Of a stretch of 9,330 nt of DNA, positions 1 through 6,030 are shown one piece after another. Position 1 is the stretch's first letter; the number at the start of each line of letters is the position of its first letter. The translations under genes were made by a program, and so were the position numbers. Under the pieces are notes generated by a model. It made no database searches, had not been told where the DNA came from, and saw nothing but the letters and a program-made list of their open reading frames with translations. This DNA comes from Planctomycetota bacterium (lineage in GTDB: Bacteria > Planctomycetota > Phycisphaerae > Sedimentisphaerales > Anaerobacaceae): NCBI GenBank assembly GCA_017885385.1, contig JAFNGF010000293.1, positions 1-9,330 on the forward strand. Direction: 5' to 3'.

Positions 1-804
1 CTTAGTCATAGGGCCAACCTTGCCGCTGCCCACCGTATGCTTCTCAATCTCGTTTACGGGCAAAACTTGCATAATCACATTCGTCAGGAAGACTTCATCG
101 GCCTCCAGGCAATCGGCAATGTAAAGGTCTTTTTCTCTCAGCTCGATGGAGCTGTCAATAGCAATTTGGCAGATAGTTTTTCGCGCAACACCTGCAAGCA
201 CCGGCGTTCTAATCGGCGGCGTGTATAGTACCGAATTCTTGACCAAAAAGACATTACTTATGCACCCTTCCGCCAGGCGATTATCTACGGTGAACCATAA
301 GGTTTCGGTGGCACCTTTTTGGTGGGCCCACTTCAATGCCAGCATCCGCGCATAATAGCTGGTCGTTTTATGTCCGCAGGTCGGCTCGGCGGGATTCTGC
401 CTAAATGGGCACAGCGCCACCATAACGCCCTTTTTGTAATACTGCGGCGGATAGGGCTGCAATTCGGCGGCGGTAATAAGCAGTGTCGGTTTTCGCTGCT
501 GGTCGGGTTCAGTCATCGGGCCGCCGGTTAGCGTCAACCGCAAGCGGGCGCTAGTGAGCTTATTTGCGCGAAGGACTTTGTAGATTGCGTCGGTCAGGTA
601 TTTTCTGTCGTATGGATTATTTATCGACAGGCTGCTTGCGCTGAAAAAAAGCCTATCTAAGTGGTCGGCCAACGCAAAAACGACTCCGTTGTAGCTTCGC
701 ATCGTCTCAAAAATGCCCGCTCCATATAGAAACCCGCTGTCGGTAACCCGGATGCAGGCCTTGTTGATATCGATCAAGCCGTCGTTTAGGAATACTTTTT
801 CCAC
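1..804 (-). CDS. pabC: Aminodeoxychorismate lyase (class IV PLP aminotransferase fold), C-terminus cut by window edge
   Basis: A fold-type IV PLP enzyme. As PabC it would split 4-amino-4-deoxychorismate into p-aminobenzoate and pyruvate in cytoplasmic folate synthesis. Visible in the 268 residues: an N-terminal VTDSGFLYGAGIFETMR block (residues 20-36), the PLP lysine K146 in GHKTTSYY, the cofactor-side EGCISNVF at 179-186, TPP and LAGVAR at 195-207, and ADEVFLTN near 235-242. The family is usually about 270-290 residues, so only a short tail is missing. The start is a GTG at 804; an in-frame TAG ten codons upstream rules out a longer protein, and the ribosome site is weak. It lies 122 bp downstream of pabB, which favours PabC. 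By sequence alone a branched-chain or D-amino acid aminotransferase (IlvE/Dat) is possible. Family certain, exact substrate likely. Confidence 0.82.
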   Translation of the reverse strand, partial: MEKVFLNDGLIDINKACIRVTDSGFLYGAGIFETMRSYNGVVFALADHLDRLFFSASSLSINNPYDRKYLTDAIYKVLRANKLTSARLRLTLTGGPMTEPDQQRKPTLLITAAELQPYPPQYYKKGVMVALCPFRQNPAEPTCGHKTTSYYARMLALKWAHQKGATETLWFTVDNRLAEGCISNVFLVKNSVLYTPPIRTPVLAGVARKTICQIAIDSSIELREKDLYIADCLEADEVFLTNVIMQVLPVNEIEKHTVGSGKVGPMTK

Positions 805-819
805 AATCTTATCTAATGC

Positions 820-952
820 AAATCCTAAATTCTAAATCCTAAACAAACCTGAATGACCAAAACGACACTTAGGTGTCAGCTACGAAAGCTGCCATTTGAA
901 ATTTGAATTTTGATATTGTTTAGAATTCAGGATTTAGTGCTTGGAATTTGTC
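820..952. repeat. Inverted-repeat, AT-rich word-like element between pabB and pabC
   Basis: This stretch fills the gap between pabB and pabC. Two 22-base arms at 825-846 and 916-937 are inverted copies that agree at 19 of 22 positions, and all three differences are transitions. Between them sit two small perfect hairpins: GACAC/GTGTC with a 4-base loop at 864-877, and CAGCT/AGCTG with a 5-base loop at 877-891. The outer part is built from words such as AAATCCTAAATTCTAAATCC and AATTTGAAATTTG. I recall similar text from intergenic regions of many environmental genomes, including planctomycetes. The right arm contains the pabB stop codon (927-929), so the element forms the 3' end of that gene. 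It carries no open reading frame of its own. Confidence 0.7.
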
Positions 953-2414
953 CTTTATGTTCACTCCCTGGTTTCTGCGTTGCTGTTATTCCTGCGATTA
1001 GTGCTCTTGCTTTTGTGATTGTCTCATCCCATTCGGCCTGTGGGTCGGAATCTGCTACGATACCGCCGCCGGTCTGAGCATACGCCCTGTGGTTCGTGAT
1101 AATAATCGTCCGTATAGCGATATTGAAGCACACGGCGCCGTCGATACCGATAAAGCCAATGCTGCCGGTATAAACGCCTCTGGCTGTAGGCTCAGTTTCA
1201 TCGATGATTTCCATCGAGCGGATTTTGGGAGCGCCGGTGATAGAGCCGCCCGGAAACATCGCCTTTAGAACATCGCAGAAGGTAGCATCCCTGCGAAGCT
1301 GCCCGGCTACGGTCGCTACGGCGTGAAAGACTGTCGGATAATCTTCAATCGTTCGCGGCTGCACGACTTTCCTTGTTCCGGGCTCGCAAATCTTTGCCAC
1401 ATCGTTGCGCTCCAGGTCGATTATCATATTAAGCTCCGCCTGCTCTTTTTCGCTATGCAGCAGCTCATTGAAATTCTTCGCATTGATCTGCCTGGCTGGC
1501 GCGACAGCAGACTCGGTTTGGTTTAGTCTTGGGCGAGTGCCTTTGATGGGCTTGGTGCTAATGGCGCCATCGCGGATGGTCATAAACATCTCCGGCGAGG
1601 CACTAACGATCTGGAATTCGCCGGCATCTATATAGGCTGCGTAAGGACTTGGGTTGTAGTAGTTCTGCCAGTGAAATAGGTCAATCGGCCTTGCATCGAA
1701 GTCACATTCAAATCGCTGCGAGAAATTGACCTGGTAGATGTCACCTTCATAGATATAGTGCTTTATCTTTGCAATAGCCCGCAAGTAATAATCTTTACTC
1801 ATATTGGAGCGAATTGCCGAAAAATCTATTCGGTCAAGGTCGGCAGCGACGGGCGGTGAAACGTGGACTGTTTGTGATTCAGCCACCAACTTCCCAAGGT
1901 CTGCCAATTTGTCCTCCGGCTCCTGGGTATCATCTGGCAACTCTAAAGCAATCAGCCAGCAAGTTGTGTCAAGGTGGTCGTAGGCAATTACACGATCGTA
2001 GAAACATAGTCGAATCAACGGCATTTCAACGTCATCTATCGTCGTTGCCGGCAGCTTCTCGATGTACCGGCCCAGCTCGTAGGCGAGATAGCCAATCCAC
2101 CCACCGCAAAAAAGTCCTTTCGGCAAGGCATTTTCGTGGCCTTCTTCGAACCTGTACCTGCTCAGGGCCCTATGCAGTTTCTGGAAAGGGTATTTTTGTT
2201 CTGCTCGAAACTCGAATACATCTTTTGGCTCGCAAACCCAGTAACTGAATCTATCGGCATCCGCTTTGGACATATTTGCGCCGAGAATCGAGGCCGATTT
2301 ACGCCCGGCAAATACCTCGCTGAGAGCAGGCAGATTTATCGGGGCAGTGATTTTGCGATAGTGCAGTTTGCAGGCGATACTCTTATCTTTGCTGGTGGCT
2401 ATCCCTACCGTCAT
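927..2414 (-). CDS. pabB: Aminodeoxychorismate synthase component I
   Basis: Chorismate-using enzyme of the TrpE/PabB/MenF family, 495 residues, cytoplasmic. With ammonia from a PabA glutaminase it converts chorismate to 4-amino-4-deoxychorismate, the precursor of p-aminobenzoate and folate. The N-terminal domain shows GLFCGGWIGYLAYELGRY (100-117). The catalytic domain shows GDIYQVNFSQRF (224-235), PIKGTRPR (289-296), IIDLERND (331-338), FPGGSITGAPK (387-397) and QTGGGIVADSDP (447-458). The lysine in PIKGTRPR (K291) is the PabB signature; anthranilate synthase normally has alanine there (PIAGTRPRG). That decides against TrpE. The ATG at 2414 has only a weak purine-rich site upstream. The C-terminal tail after about residue 475 is low in conservation, and its last residues are encoded inside the repeat at 820-952. 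No pabA lies in the window. Confidence 0.93.
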   Translation of the reverse strand: MTVGIATSKDKSIACKLHYRKITAPINLPALSEVFAGRKSASILGANMSKADADRFSYWVCEPKDVFEFRAEQKYPFQKLHRALSRYRFEEGHENALPKGLFCGGWIGYLAYELGRYIEKLPATTIDDVEMPLIRLCFYDRVIAYDHLDTTCWLIALELPDDTQEPEDKLADLGKLVAESQTVHVSPPVAADLDRIDFSAIRSNMSKDYYLRAIAKIKHYIYEGDIYQVNFSQRFECDFDARPIDLFHWQNYYNPSPYAAYIDAGEFQIVSASPEMFMTIRDGAISTKPIKGTRPRLNQTESAVAPARQINAKNFNELLHSEKEQAELNMIIDLERNDVAKICEPGTRKVVQPRTIEDYPTVFHAVATVAGQLRRDATFCDVLKAMFPGGSITGAPKIRSMEIIDETEPTARGVYTGSIGFIGIDGAVCFNIAIRTIIITNHRAYAQTGGGIVADSDPQAEWDETITKARALIAGITATQKPGSEHKGQIPSTKS

Positions 2415-2433
2415 TATAATTTATCGCTCTCTG

Positions 2434-2531
2434 TGTCATTCCCGCGCAAGGCCTGCCCTGAGCGTAAGCCGAATGGGCGGGAATCCATTCTATCGTTATT
2501 TGTCTGGACTCCTGCTTTCGCAGGAGTGACA
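2434..2531. repeat. TCATTCCCGC-type palindromic intergenic repeat (about 98 bp)
   Basis: This element lies between deoC and pabB. Its ends, TGTCATTCC and GGAGTGACA, are near-inverted copies. It contains two hairpins: ATTCCCGC at 2438-2445 with GCGGGAAT at 2477-2484, and ACTCCTGC at 2508-2515 with GCAGGAGT at 2520-2527 around a 4-base TTTC loop. This matches the general form of the dispersed ATTCCC...GGGAAT palindromes known from many bacterial genomes (for example dRS3 of Neisseria), though kinship is only by resemblance. The 2508-2527 hairpin lies just past the deoC stop. It lacks a following U-run, so it is not a clear intrinsic terminator, but it could protect the mRNA end. Confidence 0.7.
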
Positions 2532-2536
2532 TTGTA

Positions 2537-3268
2537 CTATCCCTCTACGTTATTCCCAGTTTTCTGTGCCGCCTTCAATTCTTTGAGCTCGTTTATAATC
2601 TGCACGCCTGAAGAAGTGCCTATTCTTTCCGCCCCCGCCTGGAGCATTTCAAGGGCCTGCCTTGCGGTTCGTATACCGCCGGCAGCTTTTATTTTACAGC
2701 TTGGTGCTGCTTCTCTGAGCAGCTTTATATCTTCGACCGTTGCTCCCCCAGCCGGATGCAAGCCGGTGCTGGTCTTTATGAAATCGACTCTACAGGCGTC
2801 CAGGATTTGGCAGGCAAACACTTTTTGCTGCTGGGTCAAGGCTGCCGATTCAATTATCACCTTCAGCACGACCGGCGGCCTCATCGAGCGGCAGATTCTC
2901 AGCACCGCCTGCACCTGGTTAGACAGGTACCGCGAGTCGCCTTCGATTATCGCCGCCAAATCCGCCATCATATCAATCTCATCGGCGCCGGCAAAAATAA
3001 CATCTTTTGCCTGAGCGACCTTGATTTTGGTCGAATCGGCTCCGAGCGGCAAGCTGACCACGCTGCCGACCCTTACCTTTGTATTATGCAGTTGCTCAGC
3101 TACAAGCGGCGCCCATCGCGGGTTTACACAGACGGTATGAAAACCAAAGTCAACGGCCTCCCGGCATACTTGTCTCACCCGCTCTCTGGATGCAGTCGCA
3201 TCGAGCAGCGTATGGTCAATACACCCCGCCAATTCCTTATCCGAGACTGGGTGTTCAGTATTCAACAT
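2537..3268 (-). CDS. deoC: Deoxyribose-phosphate aldolase
   Basis: Class I aldolase, 243 residues, that reversibly cleaves 2-deoxyribose-5-phosphate to glyceraldehyde-3-phosphate and acetaldehyde in deoxynucleoside breakdown. Visible motifs are IDHTLL (17-22), CVNPRW (47-52), GADEIDM (94-100) with the proton-relay aspartate D99, and VDFIKTSTG (161-169) with the Schiff-base lysine K165. KAAGGIRT (194-201) carries the second active-site lysine K194, and GAERIGTSSG (212-221) forms the phosphate-binding end. All key residues are present and the length is normal for the short bacterial form. The ATG at 3268 has a poor ribosome site, but the N-terminus fits the family. No other deo genes are adjacent. 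The two-domain protein at 4873-5958 is the only other gene here with a possible link to deoxynucleotides. Confidence 0.95.
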   Translation of the reverse strand: MLNTEHPVSDKELAGCIDHTLLDATASRERVRQVCREAVDFGFHTVCVNPRWAPLVAEQLHNTKVRVGSVVSLPLGADSTKIKVAQAKDVIFAGADEIDMMADLAAIIEGDSRYLSNQVQAVLRICRSMRPPVVLKVIIESAALTQQQKVFACQILDACRVDFIKTSTGLHPAGGATVEDIKLLREAAPSCKIKAAGGIRTARQALEMLQAGAERIGTSSGVQIINELKELKAAQKTGNNVEG

Positions 3269-3309
3269 TCGGTTATTTGAGATTGCTATGTTCGCCGTCT
3301 GTGTGTTTG

Positions 3310-3627
3310 TCAGGGATCAACATATGGGTCGCGCCATTTTGGTTTTCCGAAGACTTTGTTATATGCTTTCCACTTTTGTTCCTCTTTCACCCTAAATTTC
3401 CCCATTCCCCAGGACAATACGTAGAAGATATATAGATTGATAATTAAAAGAGCCACTATAATAAGAATATACAGAAGCTGTTGAGACGCACACAATGATA
3501 GAACCGAGGCTTTTAAGAGTACTGCCACTATACCTACGAAGATAAGTGCTAGCAATAACAAGCCAAACCAAAAGGAGTCTTTGCCCCCATCCTTTTGGAG
3601 CTTTGGTTGAACTGTTTTTTTCGACAT
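3310..3627 (-). CDS. Small two-helix membrane protein of unknown function
   Basis: I do not recognise this 105-residue protein. A lysine-rich N-terminal tail (about residues 1-17) is followed by two strongly hydrophobic stretches, FWFGLLLLALIFVGIVAVLL (about 19-38) and YILIIVALLIINLYIFYVLS (about 53-72). A charged C-terminal tail ends in a WRDPYVDP-like sequence. It is therefore probably an inner-membrane protein with both tails on the same side. An in-frame GTG ten codons upstream (3657) would add residues, but ATG 3627 has a clear TGGAG ribosome site six bases before it, so I chose the shorter form. It lies 75 bp downstream of another small membrane protein and 41 bp upstream of deoC. A reading frame in another phase (3392-3673) overlaps it; that one lacks a ribosome site and membrane pattern. 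Confidence 0.6.
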   Translation of the reverse strand: MSKKTVQPKLQKDGGKDSFWFGLLLLALIFVGIVAVLLKASVLSLCASQQLLYILIIVALLIINLYIFYVLSWGMGKFRVKEEQKWKAYNKVFGKPKWRDPYVDP

Positions 3628-3633
3628 CTTGTT

Positions 3634-3638
3634 CTCCA
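3634..3638 (-). promoter_or_regulatory. Ribosome binding site that selects ATG 3627
   Basis: On the minus strand TGGAG ends six bases before ATG 3627. The alternative GTG at 3657 has no comparable purine-rich site at the right distance, so translation is placed at 3627. Confidence 0.55.
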
Positions 3639-3702
3639 GAGTTCTCTTTGAACTCACCGATGGAACGGCTCATTCGATGCCACCTTACTCCATTGGTTTT
3701 TT

Positions 3703-3957
3703 CTAAACAAAGGCGATATACGTGCCTACCACGTAGATACTTTGATATACTCGACGAGCGTATACTCCCATTAGTAGGACCAACAACTGAAAGACCACTA
3801 AGGCAAGAAAGTTGCTGAAATTAAGAGATTCATAGTAGTATGCTAGAAAAGCGATAAACGCACCTATTCCATACTTACCTGTATCATGAATTCTTTCAAA
3901 TCCCTCTAACATCTCTTGGCGAAGAGAGGCGTACTCGTCCTCAAAATCTATAGCCGT
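3703..3957 (-). CDS. Small membrane protein with apparent non-standard (ACG) start; possibly decaying
   Basis: About 84 residues, not recognised with confidence. A soluble N-terminal segment with EYASLRQEMLEGFERI is followed by two hydrophobic stretches (about residues 28-38 and 48-65) and ends in GTYIAFV. The first in-frame ATG is at 3912. However, the frame stays open upstream to a TAA at 3970-3972, and a near-perfect AAAGGAG sits seven bases before an ACG codon at 3957. Starting there gives a plausible N-terminus, (M)AIDFEDEYASLRQEM, so the native start may have been an ATG mutated to ACG. ATT 3963 lies only one base from that site, which is too close. The stop falls soon after GTYIAFV, and another phase stays open for about 18 more codons. 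The conservative alternative is 3703-3912, 69 residues. Confidence 0.5.
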   Translation of the reverse strand, partial: TAIDFEDEYASLRQEMLEGFERIHDTGKYGIGAFIAFLAYYYESLNFSNFLALVVFQLLVLLMGVYARRVYQSIYVVGTYIAFV

Positions 3958-3964
3958 TGGAATA

Positions 3965-3971
3965 CTCCTTT
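3965..3971 (-). promoter_or_regulatory. Strong ribosome binding site without a standard start codon
   Basis: The minus strand shows AAAGGAG, an almost complete Shine-Dalgarno sequence. Its best-spaced downstream triplet (7 bases) is ACG at 3957, in frame with the small membrane protein. No ATG, GTG or TTG lies at normal distance in any frame, which suggests a mutated start codon or a sequence error. Confidence 0.5.
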
Positions 3972-4010
3972 ATCACATTACTCAAGCATTCGTTCTTAGT
4001 AGAAGCGACG

Positions 4011-4235
4011 TCACACATACTCATAAAGGGGTACAGTGCTCGTCGGGCAAGCTTCTGTTCGCAATAACGCCTCAATCCGACGAACCGTTTCCGGCTTTAG
4101 AAGTACATCTCCACACACTGAGCAAACTTCTGCCGGGACGTGGTCAATGACAACCACCTTCCCTTTATGGCGCACAGTGTGAGTAATTTTGCGATTCTCA
4201 TACTCTCCCGGGCAGCCTTCGATACTACATTTCAT
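4011..4235 (-). CDS. YgiT-type zinc-finger protein (MqsA N-terminal-like, putative antitoxin)
   Basis: A 74-residue protein with the zinc-finger pattern found in YgiT/MqsA N-terminal domains. C3 and C8 (MKCSIEGCPGEY) and C38 and C41 (VPAEVCSVCGD) would bind one zinc ion. After the finger comes the conserved tail DVLLKPETVRRIEALL. It lacks the C-terminal helix-turn-helix of full MqsA, so DNA binding by this protein alone is not evident. Proteins of this form are commonly encoded beside DUF4258 or MqsR-like proteins and annotated as their antitoxins. The ATG at 4235 is two bases past the stop of the DUF4258 gene. Its AAGGAG site (4245-4250) lies within the end of that gene, so the two are translationally coupled. 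An upstream in-frame extension to 4328 merely overlaps the neighbour and lacks support. Confidence 0.85.
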   Translation of the reverse strand: MKCSIEGCPGEYENRKITHTVRHKGKVVVIDHVPAEVCSVCGDVLLKPETVRRIEALLRTEACPTSTVPLYEYV

Positions 4236-4237
4236 AT

Positions 4238-4558
4238 CTATCGTCTCCTTTGGGTTGGTGTCGTCCACTTTGGTGGTTTGGCTTGGTAAACTGTAATAAT
4301 GATAAGCACCGGTCGTGCCGTTGTGCATACTATGTGCAGAGGACGACCTTCTTTAGTAACACCGTTGAGCAAACAACAGGCGCCTCTGCGGTGCTCGGGA
4401 TAATTTTCCAAAATTTGCCCTGTGGCAATAGCTTCAAGAACCTCATTGAGGGCGATACCCTCCTCAGCCATTTCTTGCTGAGCATGTTGTGTGATGCGAA
4501 TGTTTTCTGTATCAGCTTGAGCACGTATCTCTTCCAGCGGAGCTTTCAGATTTGCCAT
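4238..4558 (-). CDS. DUF4258 domain protein (putative RelE/MqsR-like toxin)
   Basis: A 106-residue protein matching the DUF4258 pattern. It has IRITQHAQQEMAEEGIALNEV (about residues 20-40), GQILENYPEHRRGACCLLNG (about 47-66), GRPLHIVC (about 71-78), IIITVYQAKPPKW (about 86-98) and a basic tail ending QRRR. DUF4258 proteins are predicted to share the small RelE/MqsR-like fold and are often paired with a YgiT zinc finger, so a ribonuclease-type toxin is the usual proposal; activity here is inferred. The ATG at 4558 has CAGGAG ten bases upstream, and a TTG directly before it is less likely. Its ATG overlaps the stop (TGA 4558-4560) of the frame-restored HicB-like gene as TGATG. That layout would normally couple its translation to the upstream antitoxin. 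Confidence 0.85.
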   Translation of the reverse strand: MANLKAPLEEIRAQADTENIRITQHAQQEMAEEGIALNEVLEAIATGQILENYPEHRRGACCLLNGVTKEGRPLHIVCTTARPVLIIITVYQAKPPKWTTPTQRRR

Positions 4559-4781
4559 CAAACTTCTACTCCTGTCTCAGCGACGAAGGCCTCGATAATT
4601 GGCGGCTCTATATCCAGCACTTCTTTTCCGAAGGTCTCGATATGAAACGAATAGCAGACTTTATATCAGAAAGCGCCTCTTCGTAGCGGTCTCCCTGCCC
4701 AACTACGACCCCTTTCAGCCCCAATGGATACGCCACATAACCATCAGGGTGCTTTTCTACAACAATTTTGAACTTTCTCAT
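4558..4781 (-). pseudogene. HicB-like antitoxin disrupted by a one-base deletion
   Basis: Read from ATG 4781 (GAGGAG site six bases upstream) the frame gives a HicB-type N-terminal fold with FKIVVEKHPDGYVAYP, GVVVGQGDRYEEAL and SDIKSAIRF (residue 46). It then shifts into nonsense and stops at 4608-4610 after 57 codons. Adding one base near 4643-4646 restores (H)IETFGKEVLDIEPPIIEAF and runs to a TGA at 4558-4560, giving 74 residues. The span of 224 bases is exactly one short of 75 codons. HicB-like proteins are antitoxins with a partial RNase-H-like fold that usually bind a cognate toxin. No HicA is nearby; the neighbours are DUF4258 and YgiT genes. Either the gene is recently broken or the base is a sequencing error. 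The shorter product keeps most of the conserved core. Confidence 0.8.
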
Positions 4782-4819
4782 GGAAGACTCCTCACATTCC
4801 AAACATTAACACATAACTC

Positions 4820-4848
4820 AAAATAGCCGAAGGACTTCGTTTATGCAA
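4820..4848 (-). promoter_or_regulatory. Possible promoter of the HicB-like/DUF4258/YgiT cassette
   Basis: On the minus strand TTGCAT (4843-4848) and TATTTT (4820-4825) are 17 bases apart. Transcription would start about 30 bases before the HicB-like ATG. The boxes match the sigma-70 consensus only moderately. The spacer includes a short CGAAG/CTTCG inverted repeat that might be an operator, as expected for an autoregulated toxin-antitoxin operon. Weak evidence. Confidence 0.3.
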
Positions 4849-4872
4849 GGCTTTAAGCAAGGCCGCAAACCA

Positions 4873-5958
4873 TTACTCCTGTATGTATCCCTTCCCTTTG
4901 AAAAAATCCAACGCGTTGGTCATGCTGCTGAAGACTCTTGTTGCTGTTTGTGTGACAAATACCGAGGGGCTCTGCTTTGATGTCCAGATTACGTACACTT
5001 CTTTGGCGGCTTCGTGAGCGTGCTGCAGCTCTCTTTCGACCCCGCTGGATATCGCAGCCCGCCCATCCGACAGCGCAGGAATAAAGCTGATGATCATGTC
5101 CGACTGCTCGATCAACAAAAAATCGCGGGCGTAAATTTGACTATTGATGTCGCGTTCAATCTGCTCGATCTCGCGCAAATCCAATCTGCGCCTTTGGCCC
5201 AGCGTCGTCGCCTCGATAAAGGCCAAGCCCTGTTGCCTGGCCTGTTGTGCTTTCTGCGGCAGATATGATTCTTCCAGGTCACCAGGGTCAAAGCAGGTAA
5301 AAAGCTCCTTCATTAATTGACGGAACCGGCTGATCTCTTTGTTAACGCCTTGTAAATCGGCGACGCCGGTCATGGGAAAGCTCAGGTACGCCTTTTTGCA
5401 GTGTCGGTCGAAAAGCAGCTTATAGAACGTCTCGACAGTCTCCTGTTCACCGCCGCGGGCCAGACAGTAGAAAGGGACATTCGGGTCAACGCCTTTGCAC
5501 AGCATTTCCGTACCGATGATTTCTTCTTCCCGCCAGACGATCAAATCTTTCAGGCTGTGGTCGGTAGCGTGTTCGGCTGCAAGCCGGACATGCAGGGCTA
5601 CAATGTCGTCTATCAGGCAGATGTACATATCCGCGCCGAGCTGACGCATCTGGTCGAAGTCAAAGGCTGGAAACAATCCGTGCCGCCAGCGGAAAGTTGC
5701 GTGAGTGCTGACTATCAGGTTCTGCGCACTTTTGGCCTTTGCGATAATATCTTTGAAGGCGCTTCGCCGAAGTGAGCTTAACCTTTTCATCGGTATGTCG
5801 AGGATTTTGCCGGGCGGAATATCAGGCGCTTCGGCGTACATCGCATCGCCGACGTTGAACAGCAGCACCTCTTTACCTCTGTCGGCGGCAAATTGGCAGA
5901 CTCTTTCAAGATAGCTTTTCTTGTCTACACCAACCATCCCCGTAACAACTACTATCAT
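4873..5958 (-). CDS. Two-domain protein: adenylate-kinase-like P-loop domain plus nucleoside 2-deoxyribosyltransferase-like domain
   Basis: 361 residues, not a named family to me. Residues 1-180 resemble archaeal-type adenylate kinases and similar P-loop proteins. A start of MIVVVTGMVGVDKKSYLE sits where the Walker A loop belongs, then LIVSTHATFRWRHGLFPAF (81-99), recalling their DTHA...GYLPGLP segment, then ADMYICLIDD (109-118). The Walker A is degenerate: D12 replaces the usual Gly and K14 the Ser/Thr. Residues 187-326 resemble nucleoside 2-deoxyribosyltransferases. They show KKAYLSFPMTG (188-198), FDPGD (223-227), ARDFLLIEQSDMIISFIP (277-294), then SSGVERELQHA (304-314), where E310 would sit at the catalytic Glu, and KEVYVIW (319-325). 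A nucleotide-sensing or nucleotide-modifying role is plausible but inferred. No signal peptide. The ATG at 5958 has a weak purine-rich site. Confidence 0.6.
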   Translation of the reverse strand: MIVVVTGMVGVDKKSYLERVCQFAADRGKEVLLFNVGDAMYAEAPDIPPGKILDIPMKRLSSLRRSAFKDIIAKAKSAQNLIVSTHATFRWRHGLFPAFDFDQMRQLGADMYICLIDDIVALHVRLAAEHATDHSLKDLIVWREEEIIGTEMLCKGVDPNVPFYCLARGGEQETVETFYKLLFDRHCKKAYLSFPMTGVADLQGVNKEISRFRQLMKELFTCFDPGDLEESYLPQKAQQARQQGLAFIEATTLGQRRRLDLREIEQIERDINSQIYARDFLLIEQSDMIISFIPALSDGRAAISSGVERELQHAHEAAKEVYVIWTSKQSPSVFVTQTATRVFSSMTNALDFFKGKGYIQE

Positions 5959-6030
5959 CTCGTATCTCGTGACTTGTATTTTGTCTGTCGCATGGAGTAT
6001 TGGGTTGTGGACATAAATCCCTCTGGAAAT

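Noticed and set aside
927..2414. Anthranilate synthase component I (TrpE)
   Set aside because: The motif is PIKGTRPR with the PabB-specific lysine, and a pabC-like gene follows.
2412..2420. CATTATAAT at the pabB start as a -10 box
   Set aside because: It overlaps the start codon and no suitable -35 box was seen at the right spacing, so it cannot drive pabB with a ribosome site.
2136..3014. A 292-codon plus-strand open frame
   Set aside because: It lies antisense to pabB and deoC and runs across the palindromic repeat between them. Its translation has no family resemblance, while both minus-strand genes show full catalytic motifs.
3392..3673. A 93-codon minus-strand frame overlapping the small membrane protein
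   Set aside because: It shares most bases with the 3310-3627 gene in another phase, lacks a ribosome site, and reads as serine- and tyrosine-rich text without a membrane pattern.
4648..4659. The 12-base word CGAATAGCAGAC near the antitoxin frameshift recurs at 7352-7363
   Set aside because: A 12-base match within 9 kb is expected by chance, and the copy at 4648 encodes the conserved KSAIRF segment, so it is not evidence for repeat insertion.
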